Below, piece by piece: positions 35,140-44,378 of a DNA stretch of 64,000 bases. The stretch's first letter is position 1; each line of letters starts with the position of its first letter. Below the pieces are notes generated by a model. It saw only the letters and a list, made by a program, of their open reading frames with translations, was not told the origin of the DNA and made no database searches. The translations under genes and the position numbers were made by a program. Source of the stretch: CAVSWT01 sp963731745 (lineage in GTDB: Bacteria; Bacteroidota; Ignavibacteria; Ignavibacteriales; Ignavibacteriaceae); contig CAVSWT010000016.1 of assembly GCA_963731745.1 (NCBI GenBank), positions 288,334-352,333 of the forward strand, given 5' to 3'.

Positions 35140-35622
35140 TTGGCAATATCAATCAAAAACTTACTCCAATTGGTTGGTGAATGGGAAGGCACCGGACATG
35201 CAGAATACCCCACCATCAAACCTATAGATTATAGTGAACTTCTTTCCTTCTCATATAATGGAAAAGATCCTGTTCTACATTATGAACAGCGTTCGTGGAT
35301 TAAATCATCCCAGGGAGAAGATCGTGAGCCTATATTTTGGGAATCAGGATTTATAATTGACAATGGAAACGGATTATTTGAATTGGTAAGCGCACAAAAA
35401 AGCGGCCGTGTTGAAATTCTAAGAGGCGCTTCAGAAAAATTAACAAAGGGAAGAATAAAATTGGATTTAGTAAGTGTTTCAATTGTAAATGACGATAGAA
35501 TGATTCGTTCAGGAAGGATTTTTATTTTTAGTAAGTCTGAAATAGAATATGAATTGAAAATGAGCATGTCTTCAAATCCGGCATATCAAAAACATCTCTC
35601 TGCTAAATTGAAGAAAAAGTAA
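35140..35622 (+). CDS. Nitrobindin-like heme-binding beta-barrel protein (DUF1794/THAP4 type)
   Basis: A 160-residue protein with the nitrobindin signature: GxWxGxG at 13-19 (GEWEGTGHAEYP), LHYEQRSW, ESGFIIDNGNGLFELV and the C-terminal His in QKHLSAKL (about 152), which in the family is the proximal heme ligand. Proteins of this fold form a ten-strand barrel that binds ferric heme and reacts with NO or peroxynitrite. The frame starts with TTG at 35140; no in-frame ATG is available near it, and the first residues align with the family start, so TTG is accepted. It is cytoplasmic. It sits between the kinase array and an esterase, 24 bases before the latter. Confidence 0.82.
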   Translation: MAISIKNLLQLVGEWEGTGHAEYPTIKPIDYSELLSFSYNGKDPVLHYEQRSWIKSSQGEDREPIFWESGFIIDNGNGLFELVSAQKSGRVEILRGASEKLTKGRIKLDLVSVSIVNDDRMIRSGRIFIFSKSEIEYELKMSMSSNPAYQKHLSAKLKKK

Positions 35623-35646
35623 TTAACTTTTTTTTAGGAATATAAA

Positions 35647-36576
35647 ATGAAACGAATTAACAAAATAATTATTAGTGTCTTTTTTCTTTTGATAAGTACA
35701 TCTTCATTTGCGCAAAATGAAGTGATTGATATTTGGAATGGCAATGTACCAGGAGCAATTAAAAATGATTCAGTTAAGGAGAATATCTTTTACTTAAAAA
35801 ATGGTGCGCCTAGAATCAGAAATGTTACTGATCCAACTTTAACTGTATTCAAACCTTCTGATGATAAATCAAATGGAACCGCGATTATTATTTGTCCGGG
35901 GGGTGGATATGCATATTTAGCATTTCCAAAAGAAGGAACAGATATAGCTAAATGGCTTAATGAATTTGGTATTACTGCATTTGTTTTAAAATATAGATTG
36001 CCTGATGATTTAATAATGAAAGATAAAAGCATCGGCCCTTTGCAGGATGCGCAAGAATCAATCAGAATTGTAAGACGCAATTCAGCTGCATATAAAATTG
36101 ATCCAAATAAAATAGGAATAATGGGTTTCTCTGCCGGCGGACATGTTGCATCATCGGCTTCCACGCATTATAACAATGAAGTTTATGCTTCCGATTCAAC
36201 TAGTGCACGACCGGATTTTGCGGTGTTGGTCTATCCTGTTATTTCAATGAGAAAAGATATCACTCATAGTGGATCAAGAGAAAATCTACTTGGTAAAAAC
36301 CCTGATGAAAAATTGGTAGAACATTTTTCCAATGAACTTCAAGTAAACGCAGAGACTCCGCCCGCATTTTTAATTTGTGCCGAGGATGATGGAGCCGTTC
36401 CGGTTGAGAACAGCATTAGTTATTTTCTAGCTTTGAAAAAATATAAAATTCCAGCTGAGCTTCATATTTATGAAAAAGGCGGTCATGGTTTTGGCCTTGC
36501 TAAAAATATGGGATCAGTATCGCAATGGCCTGAAGCTTGTGAGAATTGGTTACGCGCACAAAATTTGATCAAATAA
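35647..36576 (+). CDS. Secreted alpha/beta hydrolase (acetyl-xylan / carbohydrate esterase-like)
   Basis: A 309-residue protein with a clear signal peptide (1-23, ending SSFAQ). The hydrolase core has the oxyanion motif IICPGGGYAYLAF, nucleophile S162 in MGFSAGGHVASS, an acid in LICAEDDGAVP and the His in YEKGGHGFGL. This arrangement, with GGGY near the start, matches BD-FAE/acetyl-esterase-like enzymes common in polysaccharide degraders. Removal of acetyl or feruloyl groups from xylan is a reasonable guess given the surrounding xylan genes, but other esters are possible. It begins 24 bases after the nitrobindin-like gene with a TTTAGGAA site. Confidence 0.86.
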   Translation: MKRINKIIISVFFLLISTSSFAQNEVIDIWNGNVPGAIKNDSVKENIFYLKNGAPRIRNVTDPTLTVFKPSDDKSNGTAIIICPGGGYAYLAFPKEGTDIAKWLNEFGITAFVLKYRLPDDLIMKDKSIGPLQDAQESIRIVRRNSAAYKIDPNKIGIMGFSAGGHVASSASTHYNNEVYASDSTSARPDFAVLVYPVISMRKDITHSGSRENLLGKNPDEKLVEHFSNELQVNAETPPAFLICAEDDGAVPVENSISYFLALKKYKIPAELHIYEKGGHGFGLAKNMGSVSQWPEACENWLRAQNLIK

Positions 36577-36632
36577 ACTTTTAAACTTTATTATCTAATT
36601 TATTTTTATTGATTATCGGAGTAAATTAATAC

Positions 36633-37319
36633 ATGAAATACATATTGATGATATGCTTAGCAGTAAGTGCTTTTTTAGAAATAGGAACGGCACAAACCAA
36701 AAATATGAATAGTTCTGATTCACTTTCAAATAAAAAATATTTGCCAAAGAATGATACAACTTACCTCTTCACAGGAAACAACTTAGATAAATTTCAATTT
36801 GTATTGGAAAAGTCAAATAACTCAGAAAAAAATAAATATGATATTGAAAAAGAAGCAGTTCATTTCAACGGTAATCAAATAGGTTATTTTCGCACAAGAG
36901 AAATTTATTCAAATTATAATTTGCATATGGAATGGCGATGGCCAAATGAAAATGAAAAAGGTAACAGCGGTGTTTTAATTCATACTCAATTACCGGATAC
37001 TGTTTGGCCTGCATGTATCCAGGTACAATTGAAAAACGGAAGAGCTGGAGATTTAATAACAATGAATGGCGCCAAAATAAAAGAAACGATTGGGAAGACC
37101 AAGGACACTGCTGAAATGATGGGCGAATCAAGCGAGAATTCAGATGGTAAATGGAATAACTGTGATGTGATTTGTAAAGATAATTCAATAATCGTTTACA
37201 TAAATCATCAAATGAAAAATATGGCTTCAGATTCAAATTTTAAAAAGGGGTTCATTGGTTTTCAGTTGGAAGGGAAACCAATAGACTTTAGAAACATATA
37301 TTTAACAAAACTTAAGTAA
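36633..37319 (+). CDS. Secreted DUF1080 protein (3-keto-disaccharide hydrolase family)
   Basis: A 228-residue protein with a short signal peptide (ILMICLAVSAFLEIGTAQ). The remainder is a single laminin-G/concanavalin-like DUF1080 domain: NSGVLIHTQLPDTVWPACIQ, then KWNNCDVICKDNSIIVYING-like sequence, and GFIGFQLEGKPIDFRNIYL at the end. The family is named for hydrolysis of 3-keto-glycosides, but many members are uncharacterised and might only bind sugars. It follows the esterase by 56 bases and probably shares its transcript. It converges on the GH51 gene, with 67 bases between stops and no clear terminator hairpin. Confidence 0.85.
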   Translation: MKYILMICLAVSAFLEIGTAQTKNMNSSDSLSNKKYLPKNDTTYLFTGNNLDKFQFVLEKSNNSEKNKYDIEKEAVHFNGNQIGYFRTREIYSNYNLHMEWRWPNENEKGNSGVLIHTQLPDTVWPACIQVQLKNGRAGDLITMNGAKIKETIGKTKDTAEMMGESSENSDGKWNNCDVICKDNSIIVYINHQMKNMASDSNFKKGFIGFQLEGKPIDFRNIYLTKLK

Positions 37320-37386
37320 TATAATTAATAGGTCTATGCCTTGTTCCTAACATATATTCACTAAATTTTCATTCTGATTAATAATT

Positions 37387-39453
37387 TTATTTTTTAGATT
37401 CATTAAAAAGTAATTCAGCTGGAATTATTTGTTTAGTTAGATTCGGACCTTCTATACTTACATCAAGAGATAGCCCTCCGCCGGCTTGATAAAATTCAAC
37501 CTTAATTTTATGAAAACCTTTTTTTAGATATGCAAAACCACTACGTTCAATTGGAGCATGGTTACCGTCATTGTTGACAATGGGTTGGTCATCTATGAAT
37601 AATTTTGTCCCATCATCAGAATTCGTATAAAAGGTATAATTACCGTCGTATGGAATTTTAATATAACCCAAATACTTTACCGCAAAATTTGCTCCGGAAT
37701 TTATGGAGGGAAGTTTAAATTGATCTATAAAATTTTTTGATACTTGTTTAAGGCTGTCAAAATTTGGAAGGTGATCAAAATGTCCCTCGAAATATTCATA
37801 CTCCAATCCTGGTTTAGGATTACTTAAATCAGAGGCAGCGCCAACAACCGAATTTAATTCACCGTTAAGTTCGAATACAAGAACTGACTTTGACGGCATA
37901 TTAATTTCTAATTTATCATCTGTCAAATCAAAATCAGTAAACTCAGCAGCAGCAACATTGTTGGGGTTATCAAATGAATTTAAGTCATTCATTTTTTCAG
38001 AAGTCAAAATCTCAGCTGATACTTTCGCCGGTTTAAAGTTTGTCAACTTTAGATTTATTTTTTCATTCGAATCAGGATTTAAATTTGTTAGTGAAACGTG
38101 TATCAGGCCAGATTGATTTACCGAAGCAGAACAATTTATATCCGGAATAGTATCATTATTAAATATATAATTTGAAGTTTTAATTTTTGAAGGTAGAAGC
38201 ACAGCATTTTGATGAACTTTAAATAATTTAAAAACATAATAAGTGGGCGTTAGAACAATCTTGTCGTCTTTGGTAAGAATCATAGCCTGAAGCACATTAA
38301 TCATTTGAGCAATATTTGCCATTCGCACACGATCACAATGGTTATTAAATATATTCAAATTAGTTGCTGCAGCTACTGCATCACGCAGCGTATTTTGCTG
38401 ATACAAAAAGGAAGGATTTGTTCCCGGTTCAACTCCGAGCCAAGTTCCCCATTCATCTACAACTAATGCTATTCGTTTATCATGATCGTATTTATCCATT
38501 ATGGCGGAATGCTTCTCAATCAATTCGTTCATATGCAACGTTTTATTCATAACATCAAACCAGCCTGCTTCGTCAAAATCAGCAGCCGGTTTTGAATTAG
38601 CCCATGTATAATTATGAAGAGCAATTCCGTCAAAATATTGTGAAGCTTGCTTCATCAATACATCCGTCCAATTGTAATCATCACTATTCGGGCCTGTAAC
38701 TATTTTGAATATTCTATTATCGCCATAGTTTTTACAGAAAGAAGTATACCTCCTCACCAGATCAGCATAATATTCGGGACGCATGTTTCCGCCGCATCCC
38801 CAACTTTCATTTCCAATTCCCCAATAGGAAATTTTCCAGGGTTTAATTCTTCCATTGGAGCGACGCAAAGCAGACATAGGATTATCACCATCAGAAGTTG
38901 TGTATTCAATCCACTTCGATAATTCTTCAACTGTCCCGCTTCCAACATTACCTGTTATATAAGGCTCCGCACCTATCATGCTGCAAAAATCCAAAAACTC
39001 ATGAGTCCCAAAACTATTATCTTCCACAACCCCACCCCAATTTGTGTTCACCATTTTAGGGCGTTTAGATCTGGAGCCAATTCCATCCATCCAATGATAC
39101 TCGTCAGCAAAACATCCCCCGGGCCACCGTAATACAGGTACATTTATTTTTTTTAATGCTTCTACCACATCATTACGAATTCCACGGGTGTTTGGAATGG
39201 TTGAATTTTCACCGACCCATATTCCACCGTAAATACAATGGCCGAGATGTTCAGAAAATTGTCCATAAATGTTTTTGTTGATTAAGTCCCCCATTTTTCC
39301 CGCATCAATATCAATTTCAGTTACGTGTTTCTGTTGAGCAGTAATAGAGGCAGTAAATAAAAAACCAAGCAACAATAATAATAATGCATGAAAGAAATAT
39401 TTTGCTTGAGAATACTCCAACGGATTTGAGAATTTAATTTTACTATTTATCAT
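37387..39453 (-). CDS. Secreted GH51 alpha-L-arabinofuranosidase with C-terminal PA14 domain
   Basis: A 688-residue glycosidase. A signal peptide covers about 1-40 (FFHALLLLLLGFLFTASITAQ), unusual for GH51, which is often cytoplasmic. The (beta/alpha)8 domain has VLRWPGGCFADEYHWMDGIG, the acid/base Glu in WGIGNESWGCGG and the nucleophile Glu in LVVDEWGTW; the GH51 C-terminal beta domain follows. Residues from about 555 form a PA14 domain (LGYIKIPYDGNYTFYTNSDD, then LFIDDQPIV), a carbohydrate-binding or adhesive module. It should remove arabinose side chains from arabinoxylan or arabinan outside the cytoplasm. It is divergent from nothing upstream: the 117-base gap separates it from the mutarotase gene on the same strand. 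Confidence 0.92.
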   Translation of the reverse strand: MINSKIKFSNPLEYSQAKYFFHALLLLLLGFLFTASITAQQKHVTEIDIDAGKMGDLINKNIYGQFSEHLGHCIYGGIWVGENSTIPNTRGIRNDVVEALKKINVPVLRWPGGCFADEYHWMDGIGSRSKRPKMVNTNWGGVVEDNSFGTHEFLDFCSMIGAEPYITGNVGSGTVEELSKWIEYTTSDGDNPMSALRRSNGRIKPWKISYWGIGNESWGCGGNMRPEYYADLVRRYTSFCKNYGDNRIFKIVTGPNSDDYNWTDVLMKQASQYFDGIALHNYTWANSKPAADFDEAGWFDVMNKTLHMNELIEKHSAIMDKYDHDKRIALVVDEWGTWLGVEPGTNPSFLYQQNTLRDAVAAATNLNIFNNHCDRVRMANIAQMINVLQAMILTKDDKIVLTPTYYVFKLFKVHQNAVLLPSKIKTSNYIFNNDTIPDINCSASVNQSGLIHVSLTNLNPDSNEKINLKLTNFKPAKVSAEILTSEKMNDLNSFDNPNNVAAAEFTDFDLTDDKLEINMPSKSVLVFELNGELNSVVGAASDLSNPKPGLEYEYFEGHFDHLPNFDSLKQVSKNFIDQFKLPSINSGANFAVKYLGYIKIPYDGNYTFYTNSDDGTKLFIDDQPIVNNDGNHAPIERSGFAYLKKGFHKIKVEFYQAGGGLSLDVSIEGPNLTKQIIPAELLFNESKK

Positions 39454-39570
39454 TTGAATCTCTCCCTTTAGAAAAATAGAAACTTAAAAAATATTGATAT
39501 TTTAAATAAAGAAAATAATTTTTTGTTCAGCCGGTTAGTTGAATTTAATATTAGAAGTCTTATTTAGAAA

Positions 39571-40254
39571 TTAATCCGTATGAAATACTTCCTTCATTTC
39601 AATCCAATCAGAACTCAAATATTTATTTAAATCTTCGTTCCAATCCTTAACTTGTTCGACCTTTTTAAGATTTAAATCATCCAGCCGAAAATCTTCCCCG
39701 CAATATTCTAGATAAACATAAAGTGTATTTCCCTTAATGAAAACATTATGTTTTTGAATGTTTGCAGCAGTGTATAATTTATAAAAATGATTATTAAAAT
39801 TGCTAAATAAATTTTTTACTTTCTCAGATTTTGAAGATTTAATTTCCGCTTTGTATGCGTGCCTTTCAACACTCTTGTGAGCGTTTTGAGTTGCATCAAA
39901 ATGTTGTAATTCATCCATAGCAGTCCACCATTCCCCTTCTTTACGTGAATCAAACGGCTGCTGCATGGGATCGGTAATTTTCCACCATTCTTTTGTAGCT
40001 TTATCGGCAATAGAATTCATATCATTAATATAATTATTGCCAATATAATCATAGTAGGAAAATAAAATGCTGTCAGAGAGAAATATAGAGTAGTTTCTAA
40101 TATTAGATTTATTAATTCTTTCCAGCACTGCCGGGAAAACTTTTTGATGAATCTCTATATATTCTATTTCAAATTCAGGTTTTAGCTTAATCAAGCTGCC
40201 GACATGTTTTGAGACTATATCACTAGATAATTTTTCATTAATATTATTGTTCAT
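39571..40254 (-). CDS. Tandem L-rhamnose/L-fucose mutarotase-family protein
   Basis: A 227-residue protein with two copies of the ferredoxin-like RhaM-type mutarotase domain. Copy 1 (about 18-120) is typical: LKPEFEIEYIEIHQKVFPAV, then IRNYSIFLSDSILFSYYDYI, and a tail WWKITDPMQQPF then WTAMDELQHF. Copy 2 (about 140-227) is divergent: KLYTAANIQKHNVFIKGNTL, then YVYLEYCG and WIEMKEVFHTD. Rhamnose mutarotases interconvert anomers of deoxysugars, and relatives act on L-fucose. The usual protein is a single domain of about 105 residues, so the doubled form is unusual. It is cytoplasmic. The neighbouring PQQ dehydrogenase and the fucose operon make fucose a possible substrate. Confidence 0.8.
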   Translation of the reverse strand: MNNNINEKLSSDIVSKHVGSLIKLKPEFEIEYIEIHQKVFPAVLERINKSNIRNYSIFLSDSILFSYYDYIGNNYINDMNSIADKATKEWWKITDPMQQPFDSRKEGEWWTAMDELQHFDATQNAHKSVERHAYKAEIKSSKSEKVKNLFSNFNNHFYKLYTAANIQKHNVFIKGNTLYVYLEYCGEDFRLDDLNLKKVEQVKDWNEDLNKYLSSDWIEMKEVFHTD

Positions 40255-40450
40255 TATTCACTCTTAAAAGTTTAGCAATTCAAATCCGCTTTATTCTGGA
40301 ATTACGGATTTAGCAGGGAGATTTACACATTAAATTAATATTAAGCTGCATTCAATTAATATTAAAAATAATGATAAACATTTCTCCTTTCAATAAAGAA
40401 GTTACGATTCTTTGTTACTTATTTCATCTGAAATTTAAAATTTTAATTAG
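40255..40450. promoter_or_regulatory. Upstream region of the mutarotase gene with a repeated A/T motif
   Basis: Two direct copies of AATTAATATTA lie about 11 bases apart in the stretch around 40332-40365, upstream of the minus-strand mutarotase gene. A related sequence forms the inverted repeat upstream of the PqqU-like receptor. This could be a shared operator, but the motif is pure A+T in an A+T-rich genome. Confidence 0.25.
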
Positions 40451-40996
40451 CTATTTTGTCCAAAGTTCATTGGGAAAATCTATAAATGCAGATGAATCAT
40501 TTCTTGAAATAGTGATTTTAATTTCTTTAATTTTATTGGGATCATAAAATAACCGCCAGCCACCTTTGGTAGAATCTACCTTCACTGCATGGTTATCAAT
40601 AGATATTTTTGCATGTGGCGATGAGCTAATTTTTAAACCTTTATCTTTACCTTCCAAAAAAGATTTTGAATTTTCTACTGAAGCAAATGGTTTATTTTCA
40701 CTTAAGGATTTATTATAACTAATCATTGCAGCTATTTCCACTTCATCCGGACTCAAGCCTCCCGGACCAAACATCATATCATCAATTATTAACTTAAGAG
40801 AATCACTACTAAGATTAGCAAAATTTTTACCATACGCTGACCCTTCATCTCCATGACAGCGGGCGCAATTTTCTTTAAATGTGGGAATAGGTGATAACGA
40901 AATGTTTTCAATTTTATTTATATCTGTTTGAGCAAACAATGTGGAATAAAATATTAACACACTTAAGAATAGTAGTCGAGCTATCTTTAAAATCAT
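40451..40996 (-). CDS. Periplasmic c-type cytochrome
   Basis: A 181-residue protein with a signal peptide (RLLFLSVLIFYSTLFAQ) and one heme site C44-A-R-C47-H48 in FKENCARCHGDEGSAYG. A probable Met ligand is in DDMMFGPGGLSPDEVE, as in class I cytochromes with a MxxGxGxLS loop. After the cytochrome domain comes a C-terminal beta region (KISIDNHAVKVDSTKGGWRL) not typical of simple cytochromes. It overlaps the upstream PQQ dehydrogenase gene by 4 bases, so the two are co-translated. It is the likely electron acceptor of that enzyme. Confidence 0.9.
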   Translation of the reverse strand: MILKIARLLFLSVLIFYSTLFAQTDINKIENISLSPIPTFKENCARCHGDEGSAYGKNFANLSSDSLKLIIDDMMFGPGGLSPDEVEIAAMISYNKSLSENKPFASVENSKSFLEGKDKGLKISSSPHAKISIDNHAVKVDSTKGGWRLFYDPNKIKEIKITISRNDSSAFIDFPNELWTK

Positions 40997-42204
40997 TTTT
41001 TAATGCCGACATATTTTAATCTATAAATTCTGTTCATCTTGTAGCCATTAACTTCTTTATTTCCGTCTTCACTTATTAATAAAGTTCCATCAGGCGCTTG
41101 AATTACATCCACCGGCCTGCCTAATACTTTTTGATCATCAGTCAAAAATTTAACAAATGAAAGTTCACCATAAGGTTTCCCGTTTTCAAATAAAACTCTA
41201 GTGACCTGGTAACCAGCTTTTTTAGATCGATTCCAAGATCCATGGTAAGCAACAAAAGCGTCTCCCTTAATTTCATTGGGAAATTGATCTCCGGTATAAA
41301 ACATCATTCCGCAAGGTGCCCAATGAGCACCGCTGCACCATTCGGGAACTATAGTTTTAGCAGCAAGTTCAATTATATCTGCTTTATCCATGTACTCATA
41401 TCTTGGCACTCTATTTCCGACTAGAAACGGATGTCCATAAAATCCACCTTCAACATATTTATTCATTTCACCGGGAGGATTATAATCGGTAATCGGCTGA
41501 TTACCTCTTTCATCACCAACTTCCCTACCAAACCAATCGCTGCCATGATCCATTCCCCAAATTTCATCTGTGCCTGGTCGAACAACTAACTTTTCAGTAT
41601 TACGAATACCGGAAGACCATAGTTTTTTATTTTTACCATCTAAACCATAAACCCATATTTTTTCTCTGTCAGTATTTGTTTGATCGCTTAAATTTTCAGG
41701 ATCACCGATCGCGGTATATAATTTCTTATTATGAATTAATATTGGTCGCCATGAATGTCCGCCGCCATTTGCAAGAGTGTTATTAGGAAAAACATTTATT
41801 CTTTCGTCGGCAACGCCATCATTATTTTTATCTTTTAATTTGTAAATAGCACCGCTTTCGGAATACCATAACTCACCTTCGTACCAAAAGGGATAATAAA
41901 CTGAATTTTCTGATTCATAAAATTTTGTAACTGTTTCATAATATCCATCACCATTTTTATCCTTGGCCGCCATAATTATTTTGTTTGGTGATGTTGTGTA
42001 GTAAAGTGTTCCAGCAGAGTCAAGAGCCATATGCCGCGGGCCTAAATCAGAATTTACAGCTACGGATAATTCATATCCAGGCCGAACCCAGATTTCAGGA
42101 TTTACTTTTCTTGAATTATCTTGCGCTAATAATGAGATATTCGAAACTACAATTAAAATTGAAATGAAACACCATTTATAAATTGAGAGATTATACATAA
42201 ACAT
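40993..42204 (-). CDS. PQQ-dependent soluble sugar (sorbosone/pyranose) dehydrogenase
   Basis: A 403-residue exported protein with a signal peptide (WCFISILIVVSNISLLA). It is a six-bladed propeller of the sorbosone dehydrogenase type: RPGYELSVAVNSDLGPRHMA, KNGDGYYETVTKF, NNTLANGGGHSWRPILIHNK, IWGMDHGSDWFG and the closing GRPVDVIQAPDGTLLISEDG. Such enzymes oxidise aldoses or aldosones with PQQ and hand electrons to a cytochrome. The AA12 relatives include pyranose dehydrogenases active on L-fucose. An ATG at 42204 and another at 42198 follow GAAGGAA; the second has better spacing. It is flanked by a PqqU-like receptor gene (11-base gap) and a cytochrome c gene (overlap). Confidence 0.88.
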   Translation of the reverse strand: MFMYNLSIYKWCFISILIVVSNISLLAQDNSRKVNPEIWVRPGYELSVAVNSDLGPRHMALDSAGTLYYTTSPNKIIMAAKDKNGDGYYETVTKFYESENSVYYPFWYEGELWYSESGAIYKLKDKNNDGVADERINVFPNNTLANGGGHSWRPILIHNKKLYTAIGDPENLSDQTNTDREKIWVYGLDGKNKKLWSSGIRNTEKLVVRPGTDEIWGMDHGSDWFGREVGDERGNQPITDYNPPGEMNKYVEGGFYGHPFLVGNRVPRYEYMDKADIIELAAKTIVPEWCSGAHWAPCGMMFYTGDQFPNEIKGDAFVAYHGSWNRSKKAGYQVTRVLFENGKPYGELSFVKFLTDDQKVLGRPVDVIQAPDGTLLISEDGNKEVNGYKMNRIYRLKYVGIKK

Positions 42205-42215
42205 TTCCTTCGGTA

Positions 42216-44378
42216 TTAATTAAAATTAATTGAAAGTCCACTGTACCAATTTCTGCCGGGACTTGGTTCAAAAAATCTATTCTGAGCTGCGTTAGTAATA
42301 ATTGAACCATTGTACTTTGTATTCATCAAATTAGTTATTCCAAGAAAAAAATCAAATTGCGCAAAGCTCAACATCAAATTATATTTCAACTTAAGTCCGG
42401 CAGTAATAAATGAATCATTTACATAATCAGAAATATTCCCATGAAAATTTGGTTCAGGTCCGTTCCAATCATTTGCGAAATATTTGTCATTCCAGTTAAG
42501 AGTTAATTCTGATGATAAACCAAATCCGAATGAATGTTTAATCCCAATTCCAAAATTATTTTTAGGAATTCCAGGAACATATTTGCCATCTAGCTTAAAT
42601 GACTGTGTAACGTTGTTAATTTGGATACTCTCCATTAAATCTGTGTACTTAAAATCCATGTATGAATATGAAATAATAAAATTAGTTTTATTGGAAACAA
42701 ATATATTAATAGATAAATCCATTCCGTTATTAACGGCCTTGCCGGCATTTTTAAAGAAAACTTCATCACTTTGTGTTTCCGGGATTTGATAAGGTATTAT
42801 CATGTTACTTAAAATCAGTTTATAAAAAGTAATATTATATAAAAGATGATAGTTGAATTTGCTGCCCCTAAATCCAAGTTCAATATTTTTTAATTGTTCA
42901 GGCTTTAATGAAATATTAAATCCGCCGCTTCCATCTGCCTTATTGCTTAATTCTGAAGTGGTTGGCGTTTGAAAAGATGTTGAGTAATTTGTGAATATTT
43001 GTAATTCATTATTTACTCTATAAACCAAACCACCCATTCCGCTTATATTTTTCATTACAAGTGAACCAGAATTATCAATGTCATCAAGGAAGAAATTATC
43101 TACTGCAGAAAATTTATAATTGTCATAACGAAGTCCAAATGAAAAGGAGATATTGTCAATTGGAGTAAATTCAATTTTTGAAAATGTACCTAAGCCATCT
43201 ACTTTTTCTTTTTGATTTAGAAGATTGTTGCCAATTCGGACATGATTAATGATATCACTCTTGGCTAAATCTGCATAATCTTCAACACCTAAATTTTCAT
43301 ATTCTTTTCTATCATCATTCTGAAATTCATAATCGAACCCCATTAAAATTCTGTATTCCGTGTTTAACAAATGAAGGTTGAAAGAATAATTAGTTCTAAT
43401 TCCGCCGGAAAATCTTTTTAATTTAATTATTCTCCCAGGAATAGGATTAAACATCGAACGCCAAATACCATATAAAGTTGTTTCTAATTTTTGATTTTCA
43501 TTTGGCGCAAACACTAAAGTAAAACCGGTTTGAGTTTGAGAAATATTTTTTCCAGCACCTTGCTGCTTAACAAATTGCCTAGCTTGCCGCGGATTATTTC
43601 GGGCATCACTCTTATTTAATGAACTTGGGTTAAGTAAATAAGGGGCATCATAATAATTGAGAACGGCTTGTAAAGAAATTTTTTCATTAAACTTTTGTTT
43701 TGAAATAATATTAACTGAGTTACTATTTACATCTGAATTTTCCCTAAACCCGTTTGAAATAATTTTATCAAGATTAACGAATAATGAATTATTTCCAATC
43801 TTGCCAAACGAGCTTAATGAATATTTTTGAAGCCCGAAACTCCCTATTGTAAACTTTGGAGAATAATTAAAATGTGGTGATGATATTTCTTTACTTGTGA
43901 TATAAATTATTCCCCCTGAAGAATTGCCATAGAGAAACGCACTCGGCCCGCGGATGATTTCAATCCGTCCGATAGAATTTATATCAAGATTATTTAACTG
44001 TGATTGACCATCCGGGAAAGTTAGCGGAATTCCATCAAGAAGGATTTTGATCCCTCTAACGCCAAATCGTGAACGTGTTCCTATACCGCGAATAATTATT
44101 CTATCCCCTTCTGAAAGATTATTTCTATTGTTAATAACTATCCCGGGCACTAAATTAAAAAGACTTTCTACTGATAGGCTTTCATTATTAAAACTTAAAC
44201 TTTCTGAATCAAGTATATCAATTGCAAATGGGATTTGGTAAATAGGCTGTTCAAAGCGGCTGGTACTTACAAAAACAGTATCAAGCTGATAACTCACTGA
44301 GTCTAGTTTTGACTGCTGACCATCCGAAAAAGTCTGAACGCTTAAAAAAGAAAGAAAAATCAGAAATACATTTTTCAT
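42216..44378 (-). CDS. pqqU: TonB-dependent outer-membrane receptor of the PqqU/YncD type
   Basis: A 720-residue receptor: signal peptide (FLIFLSFLSVQTFS), a plug domain (about 25-150) and a 22-strand barrel. The plug reads VPGIVINNRNNLSEGDRIII, then RGIGTRSRFGVRGI, DGIPLTFPDGQSQ and IRGPSAFLYGNSSGGI. The barrel ends in FFEPSPGRNWYSGLSINFN. From memory these features, and also QTPTTSELSNKADGSGGFNI and FVKQQGAGKNISQTQTGF, match the E. coli YncD/PqqU receptor for pyrroloquinoline quinone. It heads a three-gene unit with a PQQ dehydrogenase and a cytochrome c, which supports PQQ as ligand. A siderophore or sugar receptor role is less likely. No PQQ synthesis gene is visible in the window. Confidence 0.85.
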   Translation of the reverse strand: MKNVFLIFLSFLSVQTFSDGQQSKLDSVSYQLDTVFVSTSRFEQPIYQIPFAIDILDSESLSFNNESLSVESLFNLVPGIVINNRNNLSEGDRIIIRGIGTRSRFGVRGIKILLDGIPLTFPDGQSQLNNLDINSIGRIEIIRGPSAFLYGNSSGGIIYITSKEISSPHFNYSPKFTIGSFGLQKYSLSSFGKIGNNSLFVNLDKIISNGFRENSDVNSNSVNIISKQKFNEKISLQAVLNYYDAPYLLNPSSLNKSDARNNPRQARQFVKQQGAGKNISQTQTGFTLVFAPNENQKLETTLYGIWRSMFNPIPGRIIKLKRFSGGIRTNYSFNLHLLNTEYRILMGFDYEFQNDDRKEYENLGVEDYADLAKSDIINHVRIGNNLLNQKEKVDGLGTFSKIEFTPIDNISFSFGLRYDNYKFSAVDNFFLDDIDNSGSLVMKNISGMGGLVYRVNNELQIFTNYSTSFQTPTTSELSNKADGSGGFNISLKPEQLKNIELGFRGSKFNYHLLYNITFYKLILSNMIIPYQIPETQSDEVFFKNAGKAVNNGMDLSINIFVSNKTNFIISYSYMDFKYTDLMESIQINNVTQSFKLDGKYVPGIPKNNFGIGIKHSFGFGLSSELTLNWNDKYFANDWNGPEPNFHGNISDYVNDSFITAGLKLKYNLMLSFAQFDFFLGITNLMNTKYNGSIITNAAQNRFFEPSPGRNWYSGLSINFN

